A stretch of 64,000 bases of DNA, taken from NCBI RefSeq assembly GCF_001552155.1, contig NZ_BCQQ01000019.1, positions 1-64,000 on the forward strand, written 5' to 3'. The translations under genes and the position numbers were made by a program. The stretch is from Actinomadura formosensis NBRC 14204. GTDB lineage: Bacteria > Actinomycetota > Actinomycetes > Streptosporangiales > Streptosporangiaceae. Of this stretch, positions 1 through 9,803 are shown in pieces (position 1 is the first letter of the stretch; each line of letters opens with the position of its first letter). Under the pieces are notes generated by a model, which worked only from the letters and a program-made list of their open reading frames with translations, was not told the DNA's origin and did no database searches.

Positions 1-116
1 CGCTCGTGGAAGGAGTGCGCGCTAGCGCATGACGCCGAGAGCGAAGCAATAAACACGGTAGCCTGGGACGCGTCTCAGAACTCACCTGCGAGCAGCGGAA
101 GAGGGCGATCTCCGCC

Positions 117-3100
117 GTGTCGACAGAGTCGTCGCAAACAAGTGCCGACCCACAGATCCCAGATTTCGGCGCCAACGAGTGGCTGGTCGACGAGTTGTAC
201 CAGAAGTACCTCGAAGACCCGAACTCCGTTGACGAAGCCTGGTGGAACTTCTTCGCGGACTACCGGCCGGACAGCCGGCCGTCGCCGGTGACCCCGGCGT
301 CCCCCCAGGCGTCCACCGAGAGCGCGGCCACGGTGGCCGCGAACGGCACCGCGGCCGCTCCGCCGACAGCGCAGCGCCCGGTGACACCGTCGAAGGCGCC
401 CGCGCCGAAGGCGGAGCCGAAGCCGGCTCCGCCGCCGGTGCCGGCGGGCGCCGAGGAGGTCCGGCTGCGCGGTGTCGCCGCCCGGACGGTCACCAACATG
501 GAGGCCAGCCTCGGCGTGCCGACGGCGACGAGCGTGCGGGCCGTCTCGGCGAAGCTGCTGATCGACAACCGCATCGTCATCAACAACCACCTCAAGCGCG
601 GGCGCGGCGGCAAGGTCTCGTTCACGCACCTGATCGGGTACGCGATCGTCAAGGCGCTCACGGCGATGCCGGAGATGAACGCCGCGTTCACCGAGGTGGA
701 CGGCAAGCCGGTGCTGGTCCGGCCGGAGCACGTCAACTTCGGGCTGGCGATCGACCTGCAGAAGAGCGACGGCTCGCGGCAGCTCGTGGTGCCGAGCATC
801 AAGGCCGCCGAGACACTGGACTTCCGCCAGTTCTGGGCCGCCTACGAGGAGATCGTCCGCAAGGCGCGGGGCGGCAAGCTCACCCTTGACGACTTCCAGG
901 GCACCACGATCAGCCTGACGAACCCGGGCACGATCGGGACCGTCCACTCGGTGCCGCGGCTGATGCCCGGCCAGGGGACGATCATCGGCGTGGGCGCCAT
1001 GGAGTACCCGGCCGAGTTCGCGGGCGCGTCCAGCGACACCCTGTCCCGCATGGGGATCAGCAAGGTCATGACGCTGACCTCCACCTACGACCACCGGATC
1101 ATCCAGGGCGCGCAGTCGGGCGACTTCCTGCGCCGCATCCACGAGCTGCTCCTCGGTGAGGACGGCTTCTACGACGAGATCTTCGAGGCGCTGCGCATCC
1201 CGTACGAGCCGGTGCGCTGGGTCAAGGACATCTCGGCCTCGCATGAGGACGATGTCGCGAAGGTCGCCCGTGTCCACGAGCTGATCCACGCCTACCGGGT
1301 CCGCGGCCACCTGATGGCCGACACCGACCCGCTGGAGTACAAGCAGCGCCGCCACCCCGACCTCGACATCCTCAAGCACGGCCTCACCCTGTGGGACCTG
1401 GAGCGCGAGTTCGCGACCGGCGGGTTCGGCGGCAAGCCGACGATGAAGCTGCGCGAAATCCTCGGCGTGCTGCGGATGGCGTACTGCCGGACGGTCGGCA
1501 TCGAGTACATGCACATCCAGGACCCGGAGGAGCGCGCCTGGATCCAGGAGCGCGTGGAGGTCCCGCACGACAAGCCGTCGCGCGAGGAGCAGCTGCACGT
1601 GCTGCGCCGGCTGAACAGCGCCGAGGCGTTCGAGACGTTCCTGCAGACGAAGTTCGTCGGGCAGAAGCGGTTCTCGCTGGAGGGCGGCGAGTCGGTCATC
1701 CCGCTGCTGGACTCGGTGATCTCGGCGGCGGCGAAGGCGAGCCTGGACGAGGTCGTCATCGGGATGGCGCACCGCGGCCGGCTGAACGTCCTCGCGAACA
1801 TCGTCGGCAAGTCCTACGGGCAGATCTTCGGCGAGTTCGAGGGCAACCTGGACCCGCGCAGCGCGCAGGGCTCCGGTGACGTGAAGTACCACCTCGGCGC
1901 GTCCGGCGACTTCGTCGCGAGCGACGGCTCCAAGATCCACTGCGAGCTGGTCGCGAACCCGTCCCACCTGGAGACGGTCGACCCGGTGCTGGAGGGCGTC
2001 GTCCGCGCCAAGCAGGACGTGCTGGACGTCGGCGAGGCCGGGTTCACCGTGCTGCCGATCCTGCTCCACGGCGACGCCGCGTTCGCCGGGCAGGGCGTGG
2101 TGGCCGAGACGCTGAACCTGTCGCAGCTGCGCGGCTACCGCACCGGCGGCACCGTCCACGTCATCATCAACAACCAGGTGGGCTTCACCACCGCCCCCGA
2201 GTACTCGCGGTCCACCGTCTACGCGACGGACGTGGCCCGGATGATCCAGGCGCCGATCTTCCACGTGAACGGCGACGACCCGGAGGCGTGCGCGCGGGTG
2301 GCGCGGCTGGCGTTCGAGTACCGGCAGACGTTCAAGAAGGACGTCGTCATCGACATGGTCTGCTACCGGCGCCGGGGCCACAACGAGGGTGAGAACCCGT
2401 CGTTCACCCAGCCGCTGATGTACGACCTGATCGACGCGAAGCGTTCGGTGCGCAAGCTGTACACCGAGGCGCTGATCGGCCGCGGCGACATCACGGTGGA
2501 GGAGGCCGAGCAGGCGCTCCGCGACTACCAGGAGCAGTTGGAGCGGGCCTTCACCGAGACCCGCGAGGCGGTGAAGAAGCCGCTCGAACCGGGTTCGGTC
2601 GTAAAGCCGGACGTCGAGGAGAGCATCCCGATCGACCACGGCAAGACCGGGACGGCGATCCCGCCGGAGACCGTCAAGCGGATCATCGAAACCCAGGTCG
2701 CGCTGCCGGAGGGCTTCACCCCGCACCCGCGGCTCCAGCCGATCCTGCAGCGCCGCGCCCAGATGATCGAGGACGACGCGATCGACTGGGCGACCGGCGA
2801 ACTGCTGGCGATGGGCTCGCTGCTGATCGACGGCCACCCGGTGCGGCTCGTCGGGCAGGACACCCGGCGCGGCACGTTCGGCCAGCGGCACGCGGTGCTC
2901 GTCGACCGCAGGACGGGCGAGGAGTACACGCCGCTGAAGCAGTTCGGGCAGGGCGTGTCGAAGTTCTACGCGCACGACTCGCTGCTCAGCGAGTACGCGG
3001 CGATGGGCTTCGAGTACGGCTACTCGATGACCCGCCCGGACGCGCTGGTCTGCTGGGAGGCCCAGTTCGGCGACTTCGCCAACGGCGCCCAGTCGGTGAT

Positions 3101-3812
3101 GGACGAGTACATCTCGTCCGGTGAGCAGAAGTGGGGCCAGCACTCCAGCGTCGTGCTGCTGCTGCCGCACGGCTACGAGGGGCAGGGCCCCGACCACTCG
3201 TCCGCGCGGATCGAGCGGTACCTGCAACTGTGCGCGCAGGACAACATGACGGTCGTCTACCCGACCACGCCGGCGAACTACTTCCACCTGCTGCGCTGGC
3301 AGGTGCTGTCGGGCCGGAAGAAGCCGCTGGTCGTGTTCACGCCGAAGTCGCTGCTGCGGCTGAAGGCGGCCACGTCCCCGGTCGGGCAGGTCACCGGCGG
3401 TGCGTTCCAGCCGGTCATCCCGGAGAGCGACCCGGCGGTCGACCCGGCGGGTGTGAGGCGGGTGCTGCTCACCACCGGCAAGATCTACTACGAGGTGGTG
3501 AAGGCCCGGCAGGAGGCCGGCGCTTACGACACCGCGGTCGTCCGGGTCGAGCGGCTGTACCCGCCGCCGGTGGATGAGATCAAGGCGGAGCTGGCCAAGT
3601 ACCCGGCGGACGCCGAGGTCGTGTGGGTGCAGGACGAGCCCGCCAACATGGGCGCCTGGCCGTTCATGGCGCTGAAGCTGCCGCATCACATCGAGGGCCT
3701 GAAGATGTCGCGGGTGTCGCGCCCGGCGTCCTCGTCGCCCGCGGTGGGGTCGGCGAAGCTGCACCAGGCGGAGCAGGAGGCTCTGCTGGCGAGACTGTTC
3801 GAGCAGAAGTAG
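117..3812 (+). CDS. kgd: Multifunctional 2-oxoglutarate decarboxylase / dehydrogenase E1-E2 (Kgd)
   Basis: Thiamine-dependent enzyme of the TCA cycle that acts on 2-oxoglutarate in the cytoplasm. The 1231-residue length and domain order match the fused actinobacterial Kgd/OdhA type. A short N-terminal E1 segment (about 10-45, with [14 protein letters not shown]) is followed by a Pro/Ala-rich linker (about 60-115). An acyltransferase (E2-like) domain comes next, with the [11 protein letters not shown] active-site motif near 325. The large thiamine-diphosphate E1 domain follows, with [16 protein letters not shown] and, near the C-terminus, the transketolase-like pyrimidine-binding region. The GTG at 117 is chosen because the conserved N-terminal segment begins about 20 residues after it. 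The 116 bases before it hold only a short palindrome (GCGCTAGCGC, 19-28). Known for the family: such proteins catalyse decarboxylation, carboligation and the overall dehydrogenase reaction with a separate lipoamide dehydrogenase, which is not in this window. Confidence 0.97.
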   Translation: MSTESSQTSADPQIPDFGANEWLVDELYQKYLEDPNSVDEAWWNFFADYRPDSRPSPVTPASPQASTESAATVAANGTAAAPPTAQRPVTPSKAPAPKAEPKPAPPPVPAGAEEVRLRGVAARTVTNMEASLGVPTATSVRAVSAKLLIDNRIVINNHLKRGRGGKVSFTHLIGYAIVKALTAMPEMNAAFTEVDGKPVLVRPEHVNFGLAIDLQKSDGSRQLVVPSIKAAETLDFRQFWAAYEEIVRKARGGKLTLDDFQGTTISLTNPGTIGTVHSVPRLMPGQGTIIGVGAMEYPAEFAGASSDTLSRMGISKVMTLTSTYDHRIIQGAQSGDFLRRIHELLLGEDGFYDEIFEALRIPYEPVRWVKDISASHEDDVAKVARVHELIHAYRVRGHLMADTDPLEYKQRRHPDLDILKHGLTLWDLEREFATGGFGGKPTMKLREILGVLRMAYCRTVGIEYMHIQDPEERAWIQERVEVPHDKPSREEQLHVLRRLNSAEAFETFLQTKFVGQKRFSLEGGESVIPLLDSVISAAAKASLDEVVIGMAHRGRLNVLANIVGKSYGQIFGEFEGNLDPRSAQGSGDVKYHLGASGDFVASDGSKIHCELVANPSHLETVDPVLEGVVRAKQDVLDVGEAGFTVLPILLHGDAAFAGQGVVAETLNLSQLRGYRTGGTVHVIINNQVGFTTAPEYSRSTVYATDVARMIQAPIFHVNGDDPEACARVARLAFEYRQTFKKDVVIDMVCYRRRGHNEGENPSFTQPLMYDLIDAKRSVRKLYTEALIGRGDITVEEAEQALRDYQEQLERAFTETREAVKKPLEPGSVVKPDVEESIPIDHGKTGTAIPPETVKRIIETQVALPEGFTPHPRLQPILQRRAQMIEDDAIDWATGELLAMGSLLIDGHPVRLVGQDTRRGTFGQRHAVLVDRRTGEEYTPLKQFGQGVSKFYAHDSLLSEYAAMGFEYGYSMTRPDALVCWEAQFGDFANGAQSVMDEYISSGEQKWGQHSSVVLLLPHGYEGQGPDHSSARIERYLQLCAQDNMTVVYPTTPANYFHLLRWQVLSGRKKPLVVFTPKSLLRLKAATSPVGQVTGGAFQPVIPESDPAVDPAGVRRVLLTTGKIYYEVVKARQEAGAYDTAVVRVERLYPPPVDEIKAELAKYPADAEVVWVQDEPANMGAWPFMALKLPHHIEGLKMSRVSRPASSSPAVGSAKLHQAEQEALLARLFEQK

Positions 3813-3839
3813 CCGGACACGACAAGGAATCACCCAGAC

Positions 3840-3874
3840 CCGAGGGCTCCGGTGCGTCGCGCCGGGGCCCTCGG
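3840..3874. terminator. Intergenic hairpin after kgd
   Basis: A 13-base arm (3840-3852) pairs with 3862-3874 across a 9-base loop, with one G-T pair. There is no clear T tract. It lies between the kgd stop and the next small gene, so it may terminate or attenuate kgd transcription. Confidence 0.45.
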
Positions 3875-3913
3875 TGTCCCGAGGGCAGGATCGCAGAAAG
3901 AAGACATCGGCTC

Positions 3914-4093
3914 ATGTACTTCACCGATCGGGGCATCGAGGAACTGACGGAGCGGCGCGGCGCGGAGGAGGTCAGCCTGACGTGGCTGGCGGAGCGGCTG
4001 CGCGAGTTCGTCGATCTGAACCCCGAGTTCGAGACACCCGTCGACCGCCTGGCCACCTGGCTTGCCCGGCTGGACGACGACGAGGACGACTGA
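3914..4093 (+). CDS. Small conserved actinobacterial protein (DUF6104-like)
   Basis: A 59-residue acidic protein that begins MYFTDRGIEELTERRG and ends in a run of Asp/Glu (LARLDDDEDD). It has no signal peptide or membrane segment and is probably all-helical. It resembles the short DUF6104 proteins found next to kgd/sucA in actinomycetes; that family call is from memory of the sequence style. The ATG at 3914 follows an AGAAAGAAG stretch that can serve as a weak ribosome site. Function is unknown. Its place just after kgd suggests co-conservation with 2-oxoglutarate metabolism, which is inference. Confidence 0.75.
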   Translation: MYFTDRGIEELTERRGAEEVSLTWLAERLREFVDLNPEFETPVDRLATWLARLDDDEDD

Positions 4094-4108
4094 CTCGATC
4101 ATAAACAC

Positions 4109-4144
4109 GACATGTCTTGACTTTCCGGGAACGCGACATATCGT
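4109..4144 (+). promoter_or_regulatory. Promoter with palindromic operator elements for the DUF4097-padR operon
   Basis: A perfect 8-base palindrome GACATGTC (4109-4116) abuts a TTGACT -35 hexamer (4117-4122). Sixteen bases later TATCGT (4139-4144) can serve as the -10, embedded in CGACATATCG (4134-4143). The CGACAT core thus occurs twice, 26 bases apart, once before the -35 and once over the -10. This suits repressor binding, most simply by the PadR protein encoded downstream. The sites are seen; the repressor assignment is inference. Confidence 0.5.
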
Positions 4145-4181
4145 GTTCACTGGATCAAGGAGCCGGACGAAGGGCGTCGCG

Positions 4182-5006
4182 ATGTCGCGCTGGACGATCG
4201 AGGAACCCACCACCCTGGACTTCGACGGCGTGGTCGCGCTGCGCGTCACGCTGATCGCGGGCAGCGTCTCGGTACTGGCCTCCGACGAGCGCCCGTCCAT
4301 CATGATCGGCGATGTCGAGGGCCCGCCGCTGATGGTCACGCACGAGGCCGGCATGCTGACCGTCACCCACGAGAAGCTGTGGGAGGGCGTGCTGAGCTGG
4401 CTGCGCACCCACAAGTGCCGGGCCACGATCACGGTGACCGTCCCGCACGACTGCCCGGTCTCGCTGAACCTCGTGTCGGCGGACGCGGTGGTGACCGGCA
4501 TGACGACCCGCACGTCCATCAAGAGCGCGTCCGGCGACGTGACGCTGGACGGGGTGGCGGGCACCATCGACGCGGGCACCGTGTCCGGCGCGATCGAGGC
4601 GCAGGGCCTGGACGGGACGGTCTCGTTCACGTCCGTCGCCGGCGACCTGTCGCTGGCCGGCGCGTCCATCGGCACTCTCGCCGCCCGCACGGTCAGCGGG
4701 CGCATCGCCGCCGACATCGCCCTGTCCGGCGACGCCAGGGTGGAGGCCAACACGGTGTCCGGCGAGGTGGCGCTGCGCGTCCCCGAGGCGGCCGGCGCGC
4801 AGGTCACGCTGAACTCGGCCGCCGGGCGGATCGAGACGTCCTTCCCCGAGCTCGGCCGGCGGGACCGGACCATCGCGCAGAGCGTCACCGGCAAGATCGG
4901 GGACGGCACCGCACGGCTGACCGTCAACACGGTGTCCGGCTCGATCACCCTCCTCGGCCGCGACGACGACACCCCCGAGATCACCACCCCCCGAATGGAG
5001 AAGTGA
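4182..5006 (+). CDS. DUF4097-family beta-strand repeat protein
   Basis: A 274-residue protein starting MSRWTIEEPTTLDFDG. Its C-terminal two thirds are short repeating beta strands with recurrent TVSG and SGD elements (TVSGAIEAQG, TVSGRIAAD, NTVSGEVALR, NTVSGSITLL), the pattern of DUF4097 putative adhesin-like beta-solenoids. No signal peptide or membrane segment is visible, so it is probably cytoplasmic. The gene lies 4 bases upstream of a padR gene and shares its promoter. Family members commonly sit beside PadR regulators; the molecular function is unknown. The ATG at 4182 is preferred over earlier in-frame codons because those fall inside the promoter. Confidence 0.85.
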   Translation: MSRWTIEEPTTLDFDGVVALRVTLIAGSVSVLASDERPSIMIGDVEGPPLMVTHEAGMLTVTHEKLWEGVLSWLRTHKCRATITVTVPHDCPVSLNLVSADAVVTGMTTRTSIKSASGDVTLDGVAGTIDAGTVSGAIEAQGLDGTVSFTSVAGDLSLAGASIGTLAARTVSGRIAADIALSGDARVEANTVSGEVALRVPEAAGAQVTLNSAAGRIETSFPELGRRDRTIAQSVTGKIGDGTARLTVNTVSGSITLLGRDDDTPEITTPRMEK

Positions 5007-5010
5007 CGAC

Positions 5011-5736
5011 GTGAGCCCCGTCTTCGGCCACGGTCGCCTGCGGCTGTACCTGCTGAAGCTGCTGGAGGAGAGCCCGCGGCACGGCTACGAGGTGATCCGG
5101 CTGCTGCAGGACCGGTTCCTCGGGGTCTACTCGCCCTCCCCCGGCACGATCTACCCGCGGCTGGCCCGGCTGGAGTCCGAGGGCCTCGTCACGCACGAGG
5201 TGATCAAGGGCAAGAAGGTGTACTCGCTGACCGACAAGGGCCGCGAGGAGCTGGAACGCCGGATGGACGAGCTGGCCGAGCTGGAGGAGGAGATCGCCGC
5301 CTCGGCGCAGGAGTTCGCACGCGGCGTGCAGGAGGACGTCCGGCAGACCGTCCGGACGCTGCGCGAGGAACTGACCGAGGCCGCGCGGACGATGCGCGGA
5401 CAGGGCAAGACCACGTCCAAGGACGCGTGGAAGGAGACCACCGAGCGGCAGAAGGAGGAGTGGCGGCGGCAGAAGGAGTACTGGCGCGAGCAGAAGCAGG
5501 CGTGGAAGGAGGAGTGGCGGCAGAACTGGGACGACGCCTGGAAGACGGCGACCGGCACCCCCGAGGACGTCGCCCGTCTCAAGCTGGAGCGCCTGCTCCG
5601 CAAGTTCGTCGAGGACGTCCGCAAGTCGGCGAAGAAGGCCCGCCTCGACGACGACGCCCTCACCGCCGCACAGGCGATCCTGGACGAGGCCCGAGAGCGC
5701 CTGAAGAACGAGATCTTCCGCAAAGAAGGGCCGTGA
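5011..5736 (+). CDS. PadR-family transcriptional regulator with long Trp-rich C-terminal helix
   Basis: A 241-residue regulator. The N-terminal winged helix (about 1-85) has the PadR signature RLYLLKLLEESPRHGYEVI, followed by SPGTIYPRLARLESEGLV. The rest is one long charged helical region. It contains tryptophans at 140, 151, 158, 165, 169, 173 and 177, first in heptad and then in 4-residue spacing, among Lys/Arg/Glu; this suggests an unusual amphipathic coiled coil. PadR proteins are usually dimeric repressors. This one is co-transcribed with the DUF4097 gene, and both probably answer to the palindromic promoter at 4109-4144. The inducer is unknown. The GTG at 5011 is followed directly by the conserved fold. 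Confidence 0.9.
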   Translation: MSPVFGHGRLRLYLLKLLEESPRHGYEVIRLLQDRFLGVYSPSPGTIYPRLARLESEGLVTHEVIKGKKVYSLTDKGREELERRMDELAELEEEIAASAQEFARGVQEDVRQTVRTLREELTEAARTMRGQGKTTSKDAWKETTERQKEEWRRQKEYWREQKQAWKEEWRQNWDDAWKTATGTPEDVARLKLERLLRKFVEDVRKSAKKARLDDDALTAAQAILDEARERLKNEIFRKEGP

Positions 5737-5767
5737 CCGGCAGGGCCACGGCCCCCCGGTCTCACGG
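5732..5767. terminator. Convergent terminator-like hairpin
   Basis: CCGTGACCGG at the end of padR pairs with CCGG-TCTCACGG at the end of the oppositely oriented oxidoreductase gene, with a two-base bulge. The structure overlaps both stop codons and would suit a bidirectional terminator. There is no T tract. Confidence 0.4.
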
Positions 5768-6730
5768 TGTGAAGACGATCTTCCCGAAGAGGTCACCCTC
5801 CGCCATGGCGGCGAACCCCTCGCGGGCCCGGCTCAGCGGCAGCGTCCGGTCGATCAGCGGCCTGGTGCCCGTCTTGGCCAGGAACCGCGCGAGCCGCTCC
5901 AGCTGTGCCCGCGTCCCCATGGTGGACCCGACCACCGACAGCTGCAGGAAGAACACCCGGTTCAGCTCCGCGGGCGGCGCCTGGCCGCTGGTGGCGCCGG
6001 CCACCACGATCCGCCCGCCGGGCCGCAGCGACTTCAGCGAGTGCGACCAGGTCGCCTGCCCGACGGTCTCGATGACGGCGTCGACCCGCTCCGGCAGCCG
6101 CGCCCCCGGCTCGAACGCGGCGTCCGCCCCGAGCTCCCCGGCGCGCTTGCGCTTGGCCTCGCTCCGGCTGGTCGCGTAGACGCGGTACCCCGCGGCCGAG
6201 GCCAGCGCGATGGCGGCCGTCGCGACCCCGCCCCCCGCCCCCTGCACGAGCACGGACGCCCCGGGCTGCAACCCCGCCTTGTCGAACAGCATCCGGTAGG
6301 CGGTGAGCCACGCCGTCGGCAGGCAGGCGGCCTCCTCGAACGACAGCTCGGCGGGCTTGGGGACGAGGTTGCGCCGCGGCACCGCGACCTTCTCCGCCAG
6401 CGTCCCCTGGTGGACCTCCGACAGCAGCGACCGCTTCGGGTCGAGGGTCTCATCGCCGCCGCCCCGGTCGGGGTCGCCGATGACCGAGTGGACGATGACC
6501 TCGTTGCCGTCCTCGTCCACCCCGGCCGCGTCACAGCCGAGGATCATCGGGAGCCTCTCGGCGGGCAGCCCCACCCCCTTCAGCGACCACAGGTCGTGGT
6601 GGTTGAGCGCGGCGGCCCGCACCGTGACGGTCGTCCACCCGTCCGGTGCCTCGGGTTCGGGCCGCTCCCCCAGCGTCAGCCCGTTCAGCGGATTGTCTGC
6701 GTCGATCTGCGTGGCCGTGACAGCGAACAT
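5762..6730 (-). CDS. Zinc-type alcohol dehydrogenase-like / quinone oxidoreductase (MDR family)
   Basis: A 322-residue medium-chain dehydrogenase/reductase. The N-terminal GroES-like domain contains RAAALNHHDLWSLKGVG. A Rossmann NAD(P)-binding domain follows, with VLVQGAGGGVATAAIALASA near 165, and the C-terminal part ends LFGKIVFTP. The four-cysteine structural zinc loop is absent, which places it with the quinone-oxidoreductase branch rather than true zinc alcohol dehydrogenases. It probably reduces a quinone or an alpha,beta-unsaturated carbonyl with NADPH in the cytoplasm; the substrate cannot be predicted. It is a single gene convergent with padR. ATG start at 6730. Confidence 0.9.
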   Translation of the reverse strand: MFAVTATQIDADNPLNGLTLGERPEPEAPDGWTTVTVRAAALNHHDLWSLKGVGLPAERLPMILGCDAAGVDEDGNEVIVHSVIGDPDRGGGDETLDPKRSLLSEVHQGTLAEKVAVPRRNLVPKPAELSFEEAACLPTAWLTAYRMLFDKAGLQPGASVLVQGAGGGVATAAIALASAAGYRVYATSRSEAKRKRAGELGADAAFEPGARLPERVDAVIETVGQATWSHSLKSLRPGGRIVVAGATSGQAPPAELNRVFFLQLSVVGSTMGTRAQLERLARFLAKTGTRPLIDRTLPLSRAREGFAAMAEGDLFGKIVFTP

Positions 6731-6764
6731 GAACCGACACTAACCGTCCGGCCGGCACGGCGAA

Positions 6765-6795
6765 CGGCCCGCCCCCCGGGCGAGAGGACGGGCCG
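6765..6795 (-). terminator. Weak hairpin downstream of the ABC transporter operon
   Basis: CGGCCCG (6765-6771) can pair with CGGGCCG (6789-6795). It lies just beyond the stop of the ABC ATPase gene on the minus strand. The stem is only seven base pairs and there is no T tract. Confidence 0.3.
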
Positions 6796-6810
6796 GCTGC
6801 CGGGCGAGCG

Positions 6811-7614
6811 TCACAGGACCTTGGAGAGGAAGTCCTGGGTGCGCCGGTGCTGGGGGTTGGTCAGGACGTCGCGGGGGGTTCCCTCTTCGACCACGACGCC
6901 GCCGTCCATGAAGACCAGGGAGTCGCCGACCTCGCGGGCGAAGCCCATCTCGTGGGTGACCACGACCATGGTCATGCCGTCGAGGGCGAGCTGCTTCATG
7001 GTCTCCAGGACCTCGCCGACCAGTTCCGGGTCGAGCGCGGACGTCGGCTCGTCGAACAGCATCAGCGCCGGCTCCATGGCGAGCGCCCGCGCGATGGCCA
7101 CCCGCTGCTGCTGCCCGCCGGACAGCTGCGCCGGGTAGTTCTCCACCTTGTCGCCCAGCCCGACGCGGGTCAGCAGCGCGATGGCGCGCTCCCTGACCTG
7201 CGCCTTCGGCTGCTTCTTGACCCGGCAGGGCGCCTCCATGACGTTCTCCAGCGCCGTCATGTGCGGGAACAGGTTGAACCGCTGGAACACCATGCCGATC
7301 TCGCGGCGCTGCGCGGCGACCTCCCTGTCGCGCAGCTCGTAGAGCTTGCCGCCGTGCTCGCGGTAGCCGACCAGGTGGCCGTTCACCCACAGCCGTCCCG
7401 CGTTGATCTTCTCCAGGTGGTTGATGCAGCGCAGGAACGTCGACTTGCCGGACCCGGACGGCCCGACGACGCACATCACCTCGCCGGGCTTCACCTCCAG
7501 GTCGATGCCTTTCAGCACCTCCAGCCGCCCGAACGACTTGTGCACCGCCTCGGCCTTGACCATCAGGCCGCCGCTCTCGGGCGCGGGCCCCTTGGGGAGG
7601 AGATCGCTCGTCAT
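6811..7614 (-). CDS. Polar amino-acid ABC transporter, ATP-binding subunit
   Basis: A 267-residue ATPase that energises amino-acid import at the inner face of the membrane. Walker A is GPSGSGKST (about 51-59), the ABC signature is [15 protein letters not shown], and Walker B with its D-loop is [14 protein letters not shown]; the H-loop histidine is in [10 protein letters not shown]. The sequence is closest in style to GlnQ/HisP-type proteins. It is the last gene of a three-gene minus-strand operon (binding protein, permease, ATPase) with gaps of 3 and 13 bases. The start at 7614 adds about 17 residues before the domain; the internal Met at residue 18 is an alternative. Confidence 0.95.
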   Translation of the reverse strand: MTSDLLPKGPAPESGGLMVKAEAVHKSFGRLEVLKGIDLEVKPGEVMCVVGPSGSGKSTFLRCINHLEKINAGRLWVNGHLVGYREHGGKLYELRDREVAAQRREIGMVFQRFNLFPHMTALENVMEAPCRVKKQPKAQVRERAIALLTRVGLGDKVENYPAQLSGGQQQRVAIARALAMEPALMLFDEPTSALDPELVGEVLETMKQLALDGMTMVVVTHEMGFAREVGDSLVFMDGGVVVEEGTPRDVLTNPQHRRTQDFLSKVL

Positions 7615-7627
7615 GTCCTCACCTCGT

Positions 7628-8539
7628 TCACTGGCCGCCGCCCCCGCCGCGGAAGCGGAGCCGCTGTCTGGCCGCGCCTCCCCTGCTGGTGCCCTTGCTG
7701 TAGTGCCGTTCCAGATAGTGCTGCCCGACCATCATGACCGAGGAGATCAGCAGGTACCACAGGCAGGCCATCACCAGCATCGGGATGATCTTGTAGGTGT
7801 TGGCGTAGATGGTCTGCGCCGTGAACGTCAGCTCCGAGTACGGGATGGCCGCGACCAGCGAGGTGTTCTTCAGCATCGAGATCGCCTCGTTGCCGGTCGG
7901 CGGGACGATCACGCGCATCGCCTGCGGCAGCACGATCCGGCGCATGGTCTGCATCCGGGACATGCCGAGCGCGCTCGCGGCCTCCTGCTGCCCCTCGTCC
8001 ACCGACAGGATGCCGGCCCGGACGATCTCGGCCATGTAGGCGGCCTCGTTGAGGATCAGCCCCAGCGCCGCGGCCAGCGCGGCGTTGACCAGCTCCTGCG
8101 TCTTCCACGTCTCGAACTCGGGCCCGAACGGGATGCCGATCCCGACCGTGGGGAACAGCGTGCCGATCGCGCCCCAGATGAGCAGCTGGGTGTAGAGCGG
8201 GGTCCCGCGGAAGAACCACAGGTAGACCCACGCAGCACCGCTCAGCAGGGGGTTGGCCGACAGCCGCATCAGCGCGAGGATGATGCCGAGCACCACACCG
8301 CCGACCATCGCGGCCAGCGTGAGCCACACGGTGTTGAGGACGCCCTTGAGCACCGCATTGGAGAACAGGTACTTCCACTGCTCGGACCAGTCGAGCGCCT
8401 TGCTGGTCAGCAGGAAGTGCAGGAACATTGCGACCAGCACGAGGACGACGGCTCCGCCGAGCCAGCGTCCCGGGTGCCGGACGGGGACGGCCTTGATCGC
8501 TTCCGGCCGTCCCCTTTCGACGTCGTTGTCGACGGCCAT
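7628..8539 (-). CDS. Polar amino-acid ABC transporter, permease subunit
   Basis: A 303-residue integral membrane protein of the HisM/GlnP type. It has a TM helix near 30-50 and four to five more through the body. The EAA loop that contacts the ATPase is [23 protein letters not shown]. The charged N-terminus (about 1-25) and the basic, glycine-rich C-terminus ([11 protein letters not shown]) are cytoplasmic extensions. It lies between the binding-protein and ATPase genes of one operon. As only one permease is encoded it probably works as a homodimer, which is common in this family. Confidence 0.95.
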   Translation of the reverse strand: MAVDNDVERGRPEAIKAVPVRHPGRWLGGAVVLVLVAMFLHFLLTSKALDWSEQWKYLFSNAVLKGVLNTVWLTLAAMVGGVVLGIILALMRLSANPLLSGAAWVYLWFFRGTPLYTQLLIWGAIGTLFPTVGIGIPFGPEFETWKTQELVNAALAAALGLILNEAAYMAEIVRAGILSVDEGQQEAASALGMSRMQTMRRIVLPQAMRVIVPPTGNEAISMLKNTSLVAAIPYSELTFTAQTIYANTYKIIPMLVMACLWYLLISSVMMVGQHYLERHYSKGTSRGGAARQRLRFRGGGGGQ

Positions 8540-8542
8540 GGA

Positions 8543-9454
8543 TCAGCTCTGCGCCGCGTTGATCGCCGGGTCGGTGATCGCGCCGCTCTCCACCCCGTTC
8601 TCTACCAGGATCTTCTTGTAGGTGCCGTCCGCTATCAGTGCCTTCAGCGCACCGAGCACGGCTTCCTTGAACTGGCCGGAGTCCTTGCCGATCGCGTAGC
8701 CGTAGGGGGCGGTGTCGTAGACCTGGCCGATGATCTCCAGCTTGCCGGTCTTCTTGGCCGCGCCGCCGACGATCGGCGAGTCGGCCGCCATCGCGTCGAC
8801 CTTGCCGGCGACCAGGTCGTTGTTGACCTCGGTCTGCTGCTTGCGGACGACCTGCTTGATCGGCGGCTTGCCCGCGTCGGTGCACTTCTTGCTGCGCGCC
8901 GTGAGGTCCTCGACCTCCACGGTGCCCTGCTGGACGCCGATGCTCTTGCCGCAGGCGTCGTCGGGGTTGACGCCCTTGGGGTTGCCCTTGAGCACGCCCC
9001 AGGCGATCCCCGCGCTGTAGTAGCTGACGAAGTCGACGACCTTCTCCCGCTCCTTGTTGTCGGTGAAGGAGGAGACGCCGATCTCGTACTTGCCGGACTG
9101 GACGCCCGGGATGATCGTGTCGAAGCCCGCGTTGTGGTACTCGGTCTTCAGGCCGAGCTTGGCCGCGACGGCGTTGAACAGGTCGACGTCCCATCCGACG
9201 ATCTTCTGGGTCGCCGGGTCGACGGATTCGTTGGGCGGATACGACGCGTCCGAGCCGACCGAGATCTTGCCATCGCTCTTGATCGCGTCCGGGACCATGG
9301 CCGCGAGCTTGCTGTCCACGCTCGTGTTCGAGGCGGCGGTGCCGCCGGAGTCGCCAGAGTCGTTGCTGTCGCCGCACGCCGACAGGGCGAGGGCACCTGT
9401 CAGCACGAGCGCGCCCGCCGCGGCAACGCGACGGCGCAGAGAACCGGTGGTCAC
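8543..9454 (-). CDS. Polar amino-acid ABC transporter, substrate-binding lipoprotein
   Basis: A 303-residue extracytoplasmic solute-binding protein (SBP family 3). A lipoprotein signal peptide with lipobox LALSAC puts the lipidated cysteine at about 27, followed by a Ser/Gly/Asp-rich linker. The mature fold contains ISVGSDASYPPNESVD and GWDVDLFNAVAAKLGLKTEY. The GTG at 9454 is chosen because GGAGGGGGA lies just before it and the signal peptide starts there; an upstream ATG in frame would add 44 residues with no family character. It is the first gene of the operon and so probably carries the promoter. The ligand is likely a polar or charged amino acid, not predictable further. Confidence 0.93.
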   Translation of the reverse strand: MTTGSLRRRVAAAGALVLTGALALSACGDSNDSGDSGGTAASNTSVDSKLAAMVPDAIKSDGKISVGSDASYPPNESVDPATQKIVGWDVDLFNAVAAKLGLKTEYHNAGFDTIIPGVQSGKYEIGVSSFTDNKEREKVVDFVSYYSAGIAWGVLKGNPKGVNPDDACGKSIGVQQGTVEVEDLTARSKKCTDAGKPPIKQVVRKQQTEVNNDLVAGKVDAMAADSPIVGGAAKKTGKLEIIGQVYDTAPYGYAIGKDSGQFKEAVLGALKALIADGTYKKILVENGVESGAITDPAINAAQS

Positions 9455-9803
9455 AGGTCCCCCTCCAGATCGTTTCGTCGGATCCAAAGATCCGAAGGTC
9501 AGATGCACAGTTTGACGTATAACATCCCTGATCTGGATAAAGTCTCCAAAACAATCACGCAACGAGGAAGCTCCGGAACGTTCCACCGACCTCCGTTTTC
9601 CGCTACGGACCGGATACGTGTGGCCACCGTCACGTGATGGTCAACACCCACCCCGGCCAGCGGAGGCGCGTCATCGCGTGTGGCACAATCGGACAACGGG
9701 TGACCCCCGTACGTCGCGAGATGACCACCAGGTGCCAGGCCACCACGCCACCACCACCGCGGCGGCATCGCAAGAAAGCCAACTTTCACTGACAGGGGTC
9801 GCT
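9455..9803. other. Divergent intergenic region, ABC transporter / malic enzyme
   Basis: About 350 bases between divergent start codons, with a lower-GC stretch around 9500-9560. A plus-strand TTGACG followed 17 bases later by GGATAA is a possible but poor promoter, and no convincing -10 is visible on the minus strand. In-frame codons upstream of both genes lack family character. Confidence 0.4.

Noticed and set aside
75..3833. Very long open frame on the strand opposite to kgd
   Set aside because: GC-rich antisense frame with repetitive Arg/Val/Leu composition and no family character; kgd explains the DNA.
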